From Congeria kusceri (taxonomy: Eukaryota > Mollusca > Bivalvia > Myida > Dreissenidae): a stretch of DNA of 64,000 bases. The stretch is from positions 51,520,181 through 51,584,180 of the forward strand of contig CM051025.1 in NCBI GenBank assembly GCA_027627225.1, in the 5' to 3' direction. The stretch's first letter is position 1. Every line of letters starts with the position of its first letter. Below, piece by piece: positions 54,768-64,000 of the stretch. Both the position numbers and the translations under genes were made by a program. The notes under the pieces were generated by a model. That model had not been told where the DNA came from, did not search any database, and was given only the letters and a program-made list of their open reading frames with translations.

Positions 54768-55202
54768 CTATGGTGTAGTGTAAACTGGCGGGTCAGTTCC
54801 GCTGATCAAAGGTGGCTTTGTTTTTGCAGCAACTGGGGATGGTTGTGGTAACTGGCTTGCTTGCAAGTTCAATGGCTCAGAGTTCAAAGGAAGGAAACCA
54901 TTGCTTTCATTGTTAATTGTTTCCTCAGCTGGAGTCTGAAAATCAAAGTTTGGTACCTCAGGAAAATATTCATTGGTTTTCATGAGGTGGTGTTGATTAC
55001 ACCTGTAAGAAACACCATCAGGTGTCCAAACATTGTAGGACCTGTCATTGTGTACCTGTGTTACAACAGCTGGTTTCCATGAACCTTTCTCTGATTGCTG
55101 AAACCTAACAGACTGACCATTGTTTAATGGCTCTAATAGTTTTGAGTGCTTGTCATAATTAATCTTCTGTTTTTCTTTCTGAATCTTAAATTGATCTCTA
55201 AC
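54768..55202 (-). pseudogene. C-terminal part of Gag-Pol beyond a premature stop
   Basis: In frame with the upstream polyprotein and open for ~145 codons to a stop at 54768. It begins within the integrase C-terminal region (basic, KEKQK-type, then a small W-containing fold) and runs into a Pro/Ser-rich tail. A single nonsense codon separates it from the main frame, so this copy is probably defective in integrase C-terminal function unless the stop is read through. Confidence 0.8.
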
Positions 55203-58200
55203 TTATTGATGATTGATGTTGCAAGGTACTAGTTTGTTGGATGTGACTGGTAAGAATGACCTTATTTTCCTCCCCATAAGTAATTCTGCTGGAGAATAAC
55301 CTGAATTCAATGGTGTTGCAAGGTATTCTAATAGTGCAACCTGTATATCTTGACCACTTTCTCTTGCCTTTAACAAAAGAGTTTTAGCTCTTTTCACACA
55401 AGATTCTGCCAAGCCATTTGACCTTGGGTAGTGGGGTGATGACTGAACATGACTGATGTCCAATTCAGCCAGGAAATTTTGAAACTCCTGGGAACTGTAA
55501 TAGCTGGCACCATCAGAGATTAATTTCTCTGGGATGCCATGGTGTGAAAACCAAGATTGAAGATGTTTAATGACACTTGAACTATTGGTGCTGTTTAATT
55601 TGCCTAGTTCAAAGTAATTTGAGTAATAGTCACAGGCTACAAGGTAGTTTTGACCATTAAATGTAAATACATCAGTACCAACAGCCTGCCAAGGGTAGAG
55701 GGGGATTTCATGGGGTTGGAGTGGTTCTTTGATGTTTGAACTTCTGTGCTCCAAACAAATTGGGCAATTGAGCACTAACTGTGTGATTTGGGCTGAGATA
55801 TTTGGCCAGAACATGATATCTCTAGCTCTATGTAGATACTTCTCCACTCCCATGTGACCTGCATGAATGATTTCAAGCATTCTGGGTTGTAGTGACTTTG
55901 GGATAACAAGTTTGCAACCCTTCATGATTATTCCCACTACAACTGTTAGTTTGTCCAGATAATTCCAGAAATCTGAGATTTTAGATGGACATGCCTTTTT
56001 TGTGTTAGGCCAACCAGAAATAATTGTTTGTTTGAGAACTGAAAGTCTGTTATCTTTCTCAGTTTGTTCCCTTATTTCCTGCATTTTCTTGCTATGAACA
56101 GGCAAACTGGTCATAACCATATTGACCTGGACGTCTGCTTGGTCTGATAGGTCAGGGCCTGTCTCATTTAACGGTTTCCGAGACGTGTCTGGAACAGGAA
56201 TGTCCTTGCCTGGGCGGTGTCCGACGTCAATGTCATATGGCTGCATGTGCAGTAACATGCGCTGTAACCTTGCTGGTGCTGCATGCAAATGCTTCTTGAA
56301 AATTGAAACCAGCGGTAAATGATCCGTTTCAACTGTGACCTTTCTGCCATAAACCCATTGGTGGTAACGCTTTAGCCCAAAAAGGATTCCTAAGCATTCT
56401 AGCTCAATCATGGCATAATTCTTTTGACTGTCTGTAAGTGACTTGCTAGCATACCCTATGGGCTTACCATCCTGCAATAGCGTAGCTCCAAGACCTGTCC
56501 TTGAACTGTCTGTCTGCAAAGTGAGTGGCTTTTTTGAATCAAAGTAGCCTAGTGCCTGACCTGGTTGTGTCAAAATGTCTTTGACCTTGTTAAATGCGTC
56601 TATTTGTGGCTTAGCCCACATGAACTCAGTGTCTTTTGCTAGCAGCTGCCTTAGGGGGTTGGTAACCTGTGATAAATTTGGTGCAAATCGAGACAAATAG
56701 TTGACCATTCCTAATATAGTTTGCAACTCATTTTTGTTGTTTGGAGGTGGCATGTCCTTAATCGCAGCGACCTTTGCTGGATCCGGCCTGAGACCTTCTG
56801 CAGTCAGCAGGTGACCAAAATACTTAACTTCGGTCAGACCAACCTCAATCTTGTCCTCGTTGAGGATAATACCTTGGACGAGCGCCCTGTCAAGCACGGC
56901 TTTAAGGTTGCTGTCATGCTCCTGTCTGGTTCGACCATAGACAAGGATATCATCGACAATTGTGACCACACCATTAAGGCCTTCAAAACATTGGTCCATT
57001 CGTCTGATGAATTCGTCTCCACTCAAGCATAGACCAAATGGTAACCTCAGATAACGATATCTTCCAAATATCATGCTGAAACATGTCAAATATGACGACT
57101 CTTCACTGAGTTTAACAGCCCAGTAACCTGATCTGGCATCAAGTTTTGTGAAGTATTTTGCTCCATTAAGGGATGGCAAAATATCGTCAAGTGACCTCAT
57201 ATGGTAATGTGGACGCTGTATACATTTATTTAGGTCCGTGGGATCCAAACAAACTCGTAAATTGCCTTGGCCTTTTTCTACAAGAACCATGGAATTCACC
57301 CATTCAGTAGGTTCATTGACCTTTGTGATGACCCCTAATCTCTCCATTTTGGCCAGTTTGGCTTTGCATCTGTCCTGCAGTGCAACAGGTATTCTAGGAG
57401 GGGGGTGAACAACAGGCTTACTGCTGGGCTTTAAATGAATGCTGCACTCACCCTGCATGTTACCTATTCCATGAAAAAGCTTTGGAAAGTCCCGTACAAC
57501 AGTCTCTTTTGTCATTTGACTGTCCGAGGTCTGGGATTCCACTGAGAAAGATAGCTGAATAAGGCCAAAAGTGACGGATGTTTGTAAACTGAGCAAAGGC
57601 TGTGACTTTGTATGCACTACGTGTAATTCAACATTTTCAGAATGACCAGTATGTGCGTGTATGCATTGTAAGTCAATGGTGCCTTCAGTCTTTAATGGGG
57701 TGCCATTGTATGTTGATAACCGGAGATTTGAGCTTTTGAGGGTTCCCTTGGTACCAATGCTTTGATAGTCAGAAAATGGCAAGATATTTACCTGAGATCC
57801 AGTGTCAATCTTAAACTTGATGATTTGTCGTTTTGGACCTACCCCAATTTCTGCAAAAACTTGGCCATTAACTATTTTGGATTCAATACTATCCACAAAA
57901 ACACTATCACAAAACACATCATCATTTTGCACATCATCACTTCGATCGGCACTGTTAATGTCGTTGACGTTCCTCGACCTGCATGCGGATGCGAAGTGGT
58001 TCCACTTCTTGCAGAGGTGGCACTGTTTGCCATGGGCAGGGCATTGTCCTTTTCGGTGTATGGTGGCGCAGTTTGAACATGTCCTCTCCTGTTGAGGATG
58101 CAGTCTCGAAGATTTGGCGTTATGGGGTGATGGTCTGGAACGACCATGTCTGGGTGCTGTTTGCTGGCTTGCTGACTCCGATTTTGCTGATGGACGTGGC

Positions 58201-58793
58201 TTCTGTTTGTTTGACATGTGTTTGAATTTAACGTTGTCAATTGATTTTTCTGTATTCATTTCTGTCAGCTGTTTCTGTGCATATTCGAAGGATTGGCAGA
58301 TCTCAATGGCTTTTCGCAATGTTAGTTTGTCACCTTCAGTGATAAGCTTCTCTCGGATTTTTTCAGACTTAATCCCAAACACTATTTGGTCTCTTATTAA
58401 ATCGTCTCTATATTCCGCTCCATATGCACAATCCAATGCTAATGTTTTGAGCCTGGTAATGAATGCTTCTGCTGTGGAATTCTCTTGTTTTTCATTGTGA
58501 AACTTATATCTGTTGAAGACTGGATTGGATCTCGGCTGTACGTGCGTATGAAATGCATCAAATATCGCTTGTGTTGATTTTCTTGTCTCATCTGTAAGTG
58601 GAAGTGTGTTGAATATTTCGCGGCCTTTCTCACCGACCCAAAGCAAAACATAAGTCACTTTTACGCTCTCCTCCTTTTCTGCTAATGCTCCCTGTAGAAT
58701 GAGTTCAACATGTTGGCGGAACTTTTTAAATTCCTCCAGGAGATTTGCACTGTCCCAGTTCATCCTTGGAATTGGAATTCCTGTTAGATCCAT
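55203..58793 (-). CDS. Ty3/gypsy Gag-Pol polyprotein (1196 codons to first stop)
   Basis: Retrotransposon polyprotein in one frame. Gag occupies about 1-235. A CCHC knuckle is at 258-271 (CHLCKKWNHFASAC), preceded by a CxxC at 239-242. Protease has DTGS at 330-333. RT has KLDARSGYW at 550, LPFGL at 594 and an IVDD catalytic box at 612-615. RNase H includes TDSS (D762) and TDHLPL. Integrase has an HHCC-type zinc region (H977, H980, C1010, C1013) and a DD35E triad at D1041, D1094, E1130. All catalytic residues I looked for are present. The frame stops with TAA at 55203-55205; the same frame then continues open to 54768, so the native protein was longer. Confidence 0.95.
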   Translation of the reverse strand: MDLTGIPIPRMNWDSANLLEEFKKFRQHVELILQGALAEKEESVKVTYVLLWVGEKGREIFNTLPLTDETRKSTQAIFDAFHTHVQPRSNPVFNRYKFHNEKQENSTAEAFITRLKTLALDCAYGAEYRDDLIRDQIVFGIKSEKIREKLITEGDKLTLRKAIEICQSFEYAQKQLTEMNTEKSIDNVKFKHMSNKQKPRPSAKSESASQQTAPRHGRSRPSPHNAKSSRLHPQQERTCSNCATIHRKGQCPAHGKQCHLCKKWNHFASACRSRNVNDINSADRSDDVQNDDVFCDSVFVDSIESKIVNGQVFAEIGVGPKRQIIKFKIDTGSQVNILPFSDYQSIGTKGTLKSSNLRLSTYNGTPLKTEGTIDLQCIHAHTGHSENVELHVVHTKSQPLLSLQTSVTFGLIQLSFSVESQTSDSQMTKETVVRDFPKLFHGIGNMQGECSIHLKPSSKPVVHPPPRIPVALQDRCKAKLAKMERLGVITKVNEPTEWVNSMVLVEKGQGNLRVCLDPTDLNKCIQRPHYHMRSLDDILPSLNGAKYFTKLDARSGYWAVKLSEESSYLTCFSMIFGRYRYLRLPFGLCLSGDEFIRRMDQCFEGLNGVVTIVDDILVYGRTRQEHDSNLKAVLDRALVQGIILNEDKIEVGLTEVKYFGHLLTAEGLRPDPAKVAAIKDMPPPNNKNELQTILGMVNYLSRFAPNLSQVTNPLRQLLAKDTEFMWAKPQIDAFNKVKDILTQPGQALGYFDSKKPLTLQTDSSRTGLGATLLQDGKPIGYASKSLTDSQKNYAMIELECLGILFGLKRYHQWVYGRKVTVETDHLPLVSIFKKHLHAAPARLQRMLLHMQPYDIDVGHRPGKDIPVPDTSRKPLNETGPDLSDQADVQVNMVMTSLPVHSKKMQEIREQTEKDNRLSVLKQTIISGWPNTKKACPSKISDFWNYLDKLTVVVGIIMKGCKLVIPKSLQPRMLEIIHAGHMGVEKYLHRARDIMFWPNISAQITQLVLNCPICLEHRSSNIKEPLQPHEIPLYPWQAVGTDVFTFNGQNYLVACDYYSNYFELGKLNSTNSSSVIKHLQSWFSHHGIPEKLISDGASYYSSQEFQNFLAELDISHVQSSPHYPRSNGLAESCVKRAKTLLLKARESGQDIQVALLEYLATPLNSGYSPAELLMGRKIRSFLPVTSNKLVPCNINHQ

Positions 58794-58852
58794 CTTATTT
58801 TATGTATAATTCCACAAAATAGAATGTAAACACAAAATAGTCTGCAGAGTTA

Positions 58853-58866
58853 AATTTCTGACACCA
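58853..58866 (-). promoter_or_regulatory. Primer-binding site, Leu-tRNA type
   Basis: Immediately after the 5' LTR the element reads TGGTGTCAGAA, complementary to a tRNA 3' end TTCTGACACCA, as in metazoan Leu tRNAs. There is no spacer. The tRNA identity is from recalled sequences. Confidence 0.75.
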
Positions 58867-59088
58867 TGTTTGGTTGGAGTGTTAATTGACAACAAGTCTA
58901 TATTACAAATCTTATATTTATTAACACAACACAACTATATGAATCTACTTGGTGAACGTGAGTAACAAGAGAGAGAGAGTGGTTTAATTGAACTGCCATG
59001 CTGACATGTGCACTGGCTATTTATACTGATAAGCCCTGTGGCTCATAGTAGACTGGCTACCCTTAAACATGAGAACTATAATACAACA
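58867..59088 (-). repeat. 5' LTR of the gypsy element (222 bp)
   Basis: In element sense it begins TGTTGTATTATAG and ends CCAACCAAACA (TG...CA). Matches 54207-54432 with five transitions and a 4-bp shorter GA run. The promoter should lie here, but no TATA assignment was made. Confidence 0.95.
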
Positions 59089-59093
59089 ATTTG

Positions 59094-59512
59094 AACATGT
59101 AAACATCAGAATTATCCAGGTTGACAGTACACAAATTCCATAACAAAATGTATAACAAACAGAAGTTCACAACAAGGCTAAATGTCTGTGTTTTCATTGG
59201 TGGAAGGGTCAAATACATACACTGATAACTTCCTGGCATGGAAGATCTTATCAACAAATACAAAACAGATGAAGATAAGGTAGGACTAATGTGTTAATAA
59301 CAGCCAGTGTCTTGACTGGCTTCAGTTGTGAAGGAAGATATTACGCAATCCAGACATTTACCAATGGTCAATATGAGTTTTGGGGGGATATTACCATGTG
59401 TCAATGTCATGATTTCCATGAAAATCAAGGGTCAAAACCTGGGAGCTCCAGTCAAACAAACACCATGTTGTTAATAAGTATTTCAATGACTTAAGTGTTA
59501 CTTCTTATTTAG
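59094..59512. other. Spacer between the two LTR elements
   Basis: No recognised gene. It may include the outer part of the second element's 5' LTR, whose left edge I cannot define. Confidence 0.4.
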
Positions 59513-59870
59513 GCTAAATTAGTGGTAATATCTCATGGTTCTTTGCTTGGACATTTGTGGCATAAAGTTTCAGGGCCATCCGGATTCAAGGCACAGGTGT
59601 AGCTGGTGTTGTATCCTGTGTGAATTCCTAGTCAGAGACGGTCAATTGATTATTACCCAGAATGCATTTAAACCAGACCAGACGTCCTGTAGAATCCGAG
59701 GAATAAAGATGCATGAAACCCGCTATGTGTGTTGTGTTTTTAAAACCCGCCTCAATGACACAAAGACATAACATTTGGCGACGAGGATAAAAAAGATAAA
59801 CAAATACATTGATAAATGTGTGGATACATATCGTTATTTTGTGTTTAGTTGATGGATTACGACGCTAAAC

Positions 59871-60311
59871 ATGAATAATCTGCCAAATTTCCCGACATTC
59901 GATTTGGACACTGACCGGAGCAATTCAGGAACACGGTGGGAAAATTGGTTAGGACGGCTGGAAAATCTGTTCATACGAATGAAAATTAACGATGCGGATC
60001 AAAAACGTGCTTTACTTCTTCACTATGCCGGCGATAAAGTATACGACATTTATGATGCAGAGAAACGAGACACAGAATCTACGTATGATGCAACCAAAAA
60101 AGTATTAACTGATTATTTTTCTCCTAAGAAGAACGTTCAAATGGAAATATACACATTTAGATCGTACAAACAACAGCCACACCAGTCACTTGATGAATAC
60201 GTTACAGAACTACGGACTCTTGCCAAGAACTGTGCATTTACGAACACAATGAGATTTTGTAACAGGTTATTCAACATTGTTCATCAAATCAGTTATGTCG
60301 CCGTGCATTAA
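59871..60311 (+). pseudogene. Gag N-terminal fragment of the second gypsy element
   Basis: 146 codons starting MNNLPNFPTFDLDTD with the gag-like WENWLGRLENLFIRM and LLHYAGDKVYDIYD helices. It ends prematurely; the zinc-knuckle part continues in another frame from about 60347. The ATG is plausibly original, as it sits ~100 bp after the primer-site region. Confidence 0.8.
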
Positions 60312-60346
60312 GAGATCCAAACAAAACATTAAACGACATCTTAACA

Positions 60347-61471
60347 ATGAGGAGGCTTTTAGAACAATCTGAAGTACAAGCTAAGGCTATGGAAAATAGT
60401 GTCAATAACGAACAAAGTGTCCAGAAAGTATACCGCTCTAAGGGAAAATATGGGTGTGGCGGAGGAAACCGCAGCCGGGGACAGCAGCTCTATGCAAATT
60501 CTGCCCCAAATAAAGTTCATAGACCAGCCAACAAGTCACGTGACAAAGGAACCTGCAGAAATTGCGGTTTTGAATATCCACACTGGAATGCGCCTTGTCC
60601 TGTGCGAGCGAAAACGTGCAACATTTGCAAGCGCATAAATCACTTCAGCCGAGTCTGTCGCCAACGCGATAAACAGACCGTTAGGGAAGTGCAGGAAAAT
60701 TTACAGTCCGATTCCGAAAGTGAATTCCACAACTTCAACGTTCAAATAGGCAATGTCGGTTCGAACAAAACTAAAAAAACATTACTGAAAATCAATCACA
60801 AAAACATCACAGCCACTATGGATACTGGTTCAAGTGTAAAAATCATTGATGAACGGACTTATTCTATTCTTGGAAAGCCGCAATTACATAGAAAACGCTT
60901 ACCCAAACGTATGCCCTATGGTGGAGGCCCCAACTTACAAGTTATCGGGTATTGCGAAATGGAAGCTGAAAAGAATGGCAAAATGCTAGTTGAAAAGTTC
61001 TACTTGGTGAAGGGCAACTATGGAACATTAATTGGCTATGAAACAGCCAGAGTTCTGAAATTAGTGAAAATAATTCAAAGTGTTAACTTCTCCACGGAAA
61101 GCATTGAAGAAAAATATCTGGGAATATATACTGGCATCGGTAAGCTGAAAAGTCACAAAATGACATTACATATCAATAAGAATGTCAAACCAGTAGCCCA
61201 AACAAATCGGCGCACACCATTCCATCTTCGCAAAAGAGTGGAAAAAGAAATAGATAAACTGTTAAAAGATGATATCATTGAGGAAGTCGAAAATGAATCG
61301 ATGCCATGGGTATCGCCAATTGTGACACCTCCAAAGAAAAATGGTGATGACATGAGGGAGGCTAACAAAGCCATTGAACGAGAGCGCCATCAAATGCCAA
61401 CAATAGATGTTGGAGTTAGAAGAGGAATCGAGGTCAATCACAACGTTTTCTGCTCACAAGGGCTTATATAG
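60347..61471 (+). pseudogene. Zinc knuckle, protease and RT start, second gypsy element
   Basis: Open 374 codons. CCHC knuckle CNICKRINHFSRVC preceded by CRNCGF, aspartic protease MDTGSSVKIID, and the RT entry KDDIIEEVENESMPWVSPIV. After MPTID the sequence leaves the RT alignment: the palm segment with the first catalytic aspartate (LDxxxGY region) is deleted and the frame shifts. Confidence 0.85.
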
Positions 61472-61912
61472 ATACAAGCGTCTGAATTTCGGAACCAATT
61501 CGGCAAGCGAAGTGTTTCAGAAAACGATAAGTATGGTCATTCAGGGCATCAAAGGAGCAAAAAAAATCTCCGATGACATTATCGTGAGTGGACGGAATCA
61601 ATCGGAGCATGACGTGGCATTGGACAAATACATTAGTGCCTTGCATAGAAACGGACTAACATTGAACAAGGATAAATGCGAATTCAACAAATCACAGATC
61701 ACATTCTTTGGTGTAGTATTCCAAGGATCCGGAATATCACCAGACCCGAGCAAGGTGGAAGCAATACGGGGAATGGACAATCCCACCAAAGTGAAAGAAC
61801 TGAGAAGCTTTCTAGGCATGACGTCATATTGCTGATGGTTTATCGCAAATTACGCTTCTCTAGCAGAGATTTCTCTAAATTACGACGGTTGACAAAGGCA
61901 GATGCACAATAG
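61440..61912 (+). pseudogene. RT C-terminal half, second gypsy element
   Basis: Resumes at ITTFSAHKGLYRYKRLNFGT, contains the catalytic-box remnant ISDDIIVSG and the thumb ITFFGVVFQGSGISPDPSKV. A TGA at 61833-61835 interrupts it; a frameshift follows before RNase H. Confidence 0.85.
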
Positions 61913-61913
61913 G

Positions 61914-62407
61914 AATGGGGAAAATCCCAGCAAGAGGCATTCGAGAAATTAAAATCGGAACTAAGCAGCGATACTGTCATTAAATACTACAACCCCACAA
62001 AAGACACAGAACTAACCAGATATGCATCTCCCGTAGGGATACTGACGCAAGATGGTCATGTTGTTGCGTATGCCAGCCGTGCATTGACGCCAACAGAGAC
62101 AAGATACAGCCAAACTGAGCGCGAAGCGCTTACTGTGGTCTGGGCTTGCGAACATTTCGGTATGTACCTACATGGAGCCCCACCATTTACCATTGTTACA
62201 GACCACAAACCACTAGAAACAATCTGGGAAAAGAAACAACAACCATTACGTATTGAACGATGGGGATTGCGTCTACAACCATTCAAACTGAAAATTGTTT
62301 ATAAACCTGGAAAAGACAATCCGTCTGACTATATGTCACGCCATCCTTTGAAGTACGTTGAACAGAGAAATTTAGCTGAGGAATTTGTGTCATTCATTGC
62401 AAACTAG
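61914..62407 (+). pseudogene. RNase H region, second gypsy element
   Basis: Contains EAFEKLKSELSSD, VGILTQDGHVVAYASRALTP, YSQTEREALTVVWACEHF and TDHKPLETIW, the RNase H core of Ty3/gypsy. The first aspartate position reads RYASPVG where family members have TDAS-like sequence, so it looks inactivated. Ends at TAG 62405-62407, with integrase continuing in the same frame. Confidence 0.8.
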
Positions 62408-63433
62408 GCGGGGCCGAACGCAATGACATTAGATGAAGTGAAAATGGCTTTGATTAAGGACAAAACAATCCAGAAAGCGATAGAATATACAAAGAATAGA
62501 AAATGGAACAAAATAAAAACATTGAATGACCCAGAGCTTGATAAGGAAGAGTTGTTATCATTACGAAATGTGAAGGACGAATTGACAGTAAATTGTGAAA
62601 CTGTTTTGTTGCGGAACGACAAAATAGTAATGTCAAAATCGCTTCGAGCACAAGCAATAAAGCTAGGTCATGAAGGACACCAGGGTGTGTAACGCACAAA
62701 GAGCTACATTAGGTCCAAAGTATGGTTTCCCAATCTAAATGAACACATCGAAGAGGCTGTCAAGAATTGCGTGGCTTGTCAAGCGAATACACGGGAACCA
62801 AAACCGAGGGAACCACTGAAAATGTCTGAAATGCCACTGGGACCATGGGAGAACTTAAGTGCGGACTTTTGTGGACCATTAGATACTGGAGAATATCTGT
62901 TTGTCATGATGGACGAATATTCGCGATTCCAAGTAGTGGAAATAGTCAAATCGGTTTCAGCCAATACTGTTATTCTAGTACTTGACAGAGTTATATCGAT
63001 GTTTGAAGTGCCAAAAGTAATCAAAACGGACAACGGTAGCCCGTTTAATAGCAAACAATTCGACGACTACGCAAATTACATTAGATTTATACACAGAAAA
63101 ATCACGCCGCGATGGCCTAGAGCAAACACGCAAGCAGAAAGTTTCAACAAGCTGGTCATGAAATGTGTTAAATCGGCATGCCTTGAAGGAAAAAACTGGA
63201 AACACGAGTTATTCCGATTCCTTAGACAATACAGAGCAACTCCACACACGGCAACAGGCTACATGCCATTTCGTTTAATGTTCCAGCAAGAACCGAACAC
63301 ACGACTGCCGGAAGGTACATTCAGGGACAGGAGCATCGACGAACAAGCGAGGAGGACCGATGAAGAAACAAAATCAAGGAGTAAATCCGATCAGGATGCA
63401 CTGAACAATACACGCCATATACGATTGACGTAG
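62408..63433 (+). pseudogene. Integrase, second gypsy element
   Basis: Zinc-binding region HEGHQG...CVACQ, interrupted by TAA at 62690-62692, then catalytic core SADFCGPL, IKTDNGSPFNSKQF and PRANTQAESFNKLV, giving the D, D, E triad. The protein ends at 63433 by a further frameshift; the C-terminal domain goes on in another frame. Confidence 0.85.
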
Positions 63434-63771
63434 GCGATAAAGTGATAATCGAAAATGACAATAAAGAAAAAATGACCCCATTCTATAAGCCACAACAGTA
63501 TACGGTAACACGCAAACAAGGGTCTATGATTACTGCAGAAAGGCACGGACATAAAAGAACACGGAATTCATCAGCCATGAAAAAGGTTCGTGGGAACCTA
63601 GATCAATCCAAGGCACCCATCGCAGGAACAGGTGGTGGTGGTTGCGACGACGATGAAGATGACTTCATGGTAGAAATGGAGAGACATCACAATCGTCGAA
63701 ACAACGCGGATGTCAATAGACCGAGACAAGAGAGACACGCGCCGGATTACCTGCGTGACTATGTGTGGTAG
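63434..63771 (+). pseudogene. Integrase C-terminal domain, second gypsy element
   Basis: VGDKVIIENDNKEKMTPFYK and YTVTRKQGSMITAER are the typical SH3-like integrase tail, followed by an acidic stretch (CDDDEDDFM) and stop at 63771. Shifted one frame relative to the core. Confidence 0.75.
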
Positions 63772-63840
63772 AATGAACTGGATGTTAAATTACCATAGAA
63801 ACATGTTAGACTCTATTATATCATGTTTCTGTAAAATAAA

Positions 63841-64000
63841 ATCTATTTAATTAACATTTTATTTACTTCATTTTCAGATTTGGATATCACATTGTTAGAA
63901 CATACAATTTTGGGAACAGCAAGTATCATAATTAACTTGTACAGTGTAAATGTTTGATATTGCTCATGTAGAAGAGATCTGTAGTAGTAGTGCTATCTTT
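63841..64000. other. End of window, AT-rich, nothing recognised
   Basis: If the second gypsy element is full length, its 3' LTR should begin around here; the sequence shows no match to the 59513-59771 region. Confidence 0.35.

Larger units (their letters stand above)
54207..59088 (-). mobile_element. Structurally complete Ty3/gypsy LTR retrotransposon
   Basis: 4.9 kb with 5-bp target duplication ATTTG (54202-54206 and 59089-59093), two LTRs, a primer-binding site, a polypurine tract and one Gag-Pol frame in the order Gag, protease, RT, RNase H, integrase, which defines Ty3/gypsy. No env-like frame. The LTRs differ by five substitutions and one GA-repeat length change over ~222 bp, so the insertion is fairly young. 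The polyprotein carries one in-frame stop near its end. Element orientation is opposite to increasing coordinates. Confidence 0.95.
59513..63840 (+). mobile_element. Second Ty3/gypsy element, decayed
   Basis: Gag, CCHC, protease, RT, RNase H and integrase remnants follow one another in Ty3/gypsy order but in shifting frames. The presumed 5' LTR ends near ...AAAGACATAACA at ~59771, with an AATAAA at 59701; next comes TTTGGCGACGAGGATAAAAA, the usual place of a primer-binding region. The outer left limit is uncertain. No matching 3' LTR is visible before the window ends, so it is truncated or runs past 64000. Confidence 0.75.

Noticed and set aside
57762..58500. Plus-strand open frames of 80-128 codons over the gypsy gag region
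   Set aside because: They are antisense shadows of the Gag-Pol reading frame.

Overview
The window is animal nuclear DNA: AT-rich, with GT-AG introns, tRNA-derived SINEs, LINE and Ty3/gypsy retroelements, many miniature DNA transposons and short tandem arrays. The style of the repeats, especially ACAAGAG-headed elements with internal ~160-190 bp tandem cores and very long palindromic MITEs, points to a bivalve mollusc. That placement is an inference and I do not name a species.

One host gene accounts for most of the window. On the minus strand, from 52299 down to 10676, 24 coding exons assemble without a frame conflict into an 879-residue orthologue of the exocyst subunit EXOC1 (Sec3). Its start codon, stop codon and every splice phase are visible. 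Two constitutive exons are only 24 and 21 nt. Introns 5, 14, 15 and 17 are inflated to 4-8 kb by nested repeats.

Layout: 1-10.4 kb is downstream of the gene and holds SINE copies, MITEs and one tandem-core element, with no convincing host gene. 10.4-10.7 kb carries decayed tandem copies of the terminal EXOC1 exon. 10.7-52.3 kb is the EXOC1 body. 52.6-53.6 kb is a 5'-truncated LINE with a 13-bp target-site duplication. 54.2-59.1 kb is a structurally complete Ty3/gypsy LTR retrotransposon on the minus strand, with 5-bp TSD, both LTRs, a Leu-tRNA-type primer site and a polypurine tract, and one in-frame stop near the end of its polyprotein. 59.5-63.8 kb is a second, decayed Ty3/gypsy element on the plus strand. 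The EXOC1 promoter and any non-coding first exon are not identifiable.

The observations I would look at first: (a) a set of intronic elements sharing an ACAAGAG start, a small hairpin, subterminal inverted repeats, internal tandem cores and a GAGCTAAAAA end. Comparison with an unoccupied paralogous site suggests insertion without target duplication, which fits non-autonomous Helitron/Helentron ('pearl'-like) elements. (b) A 70-79 bp satellite downstream of EXOC1 exon 5 whose units each copy the exon end and its 5' splice site. (c) Tandem decayed copies of the end of the last exon.
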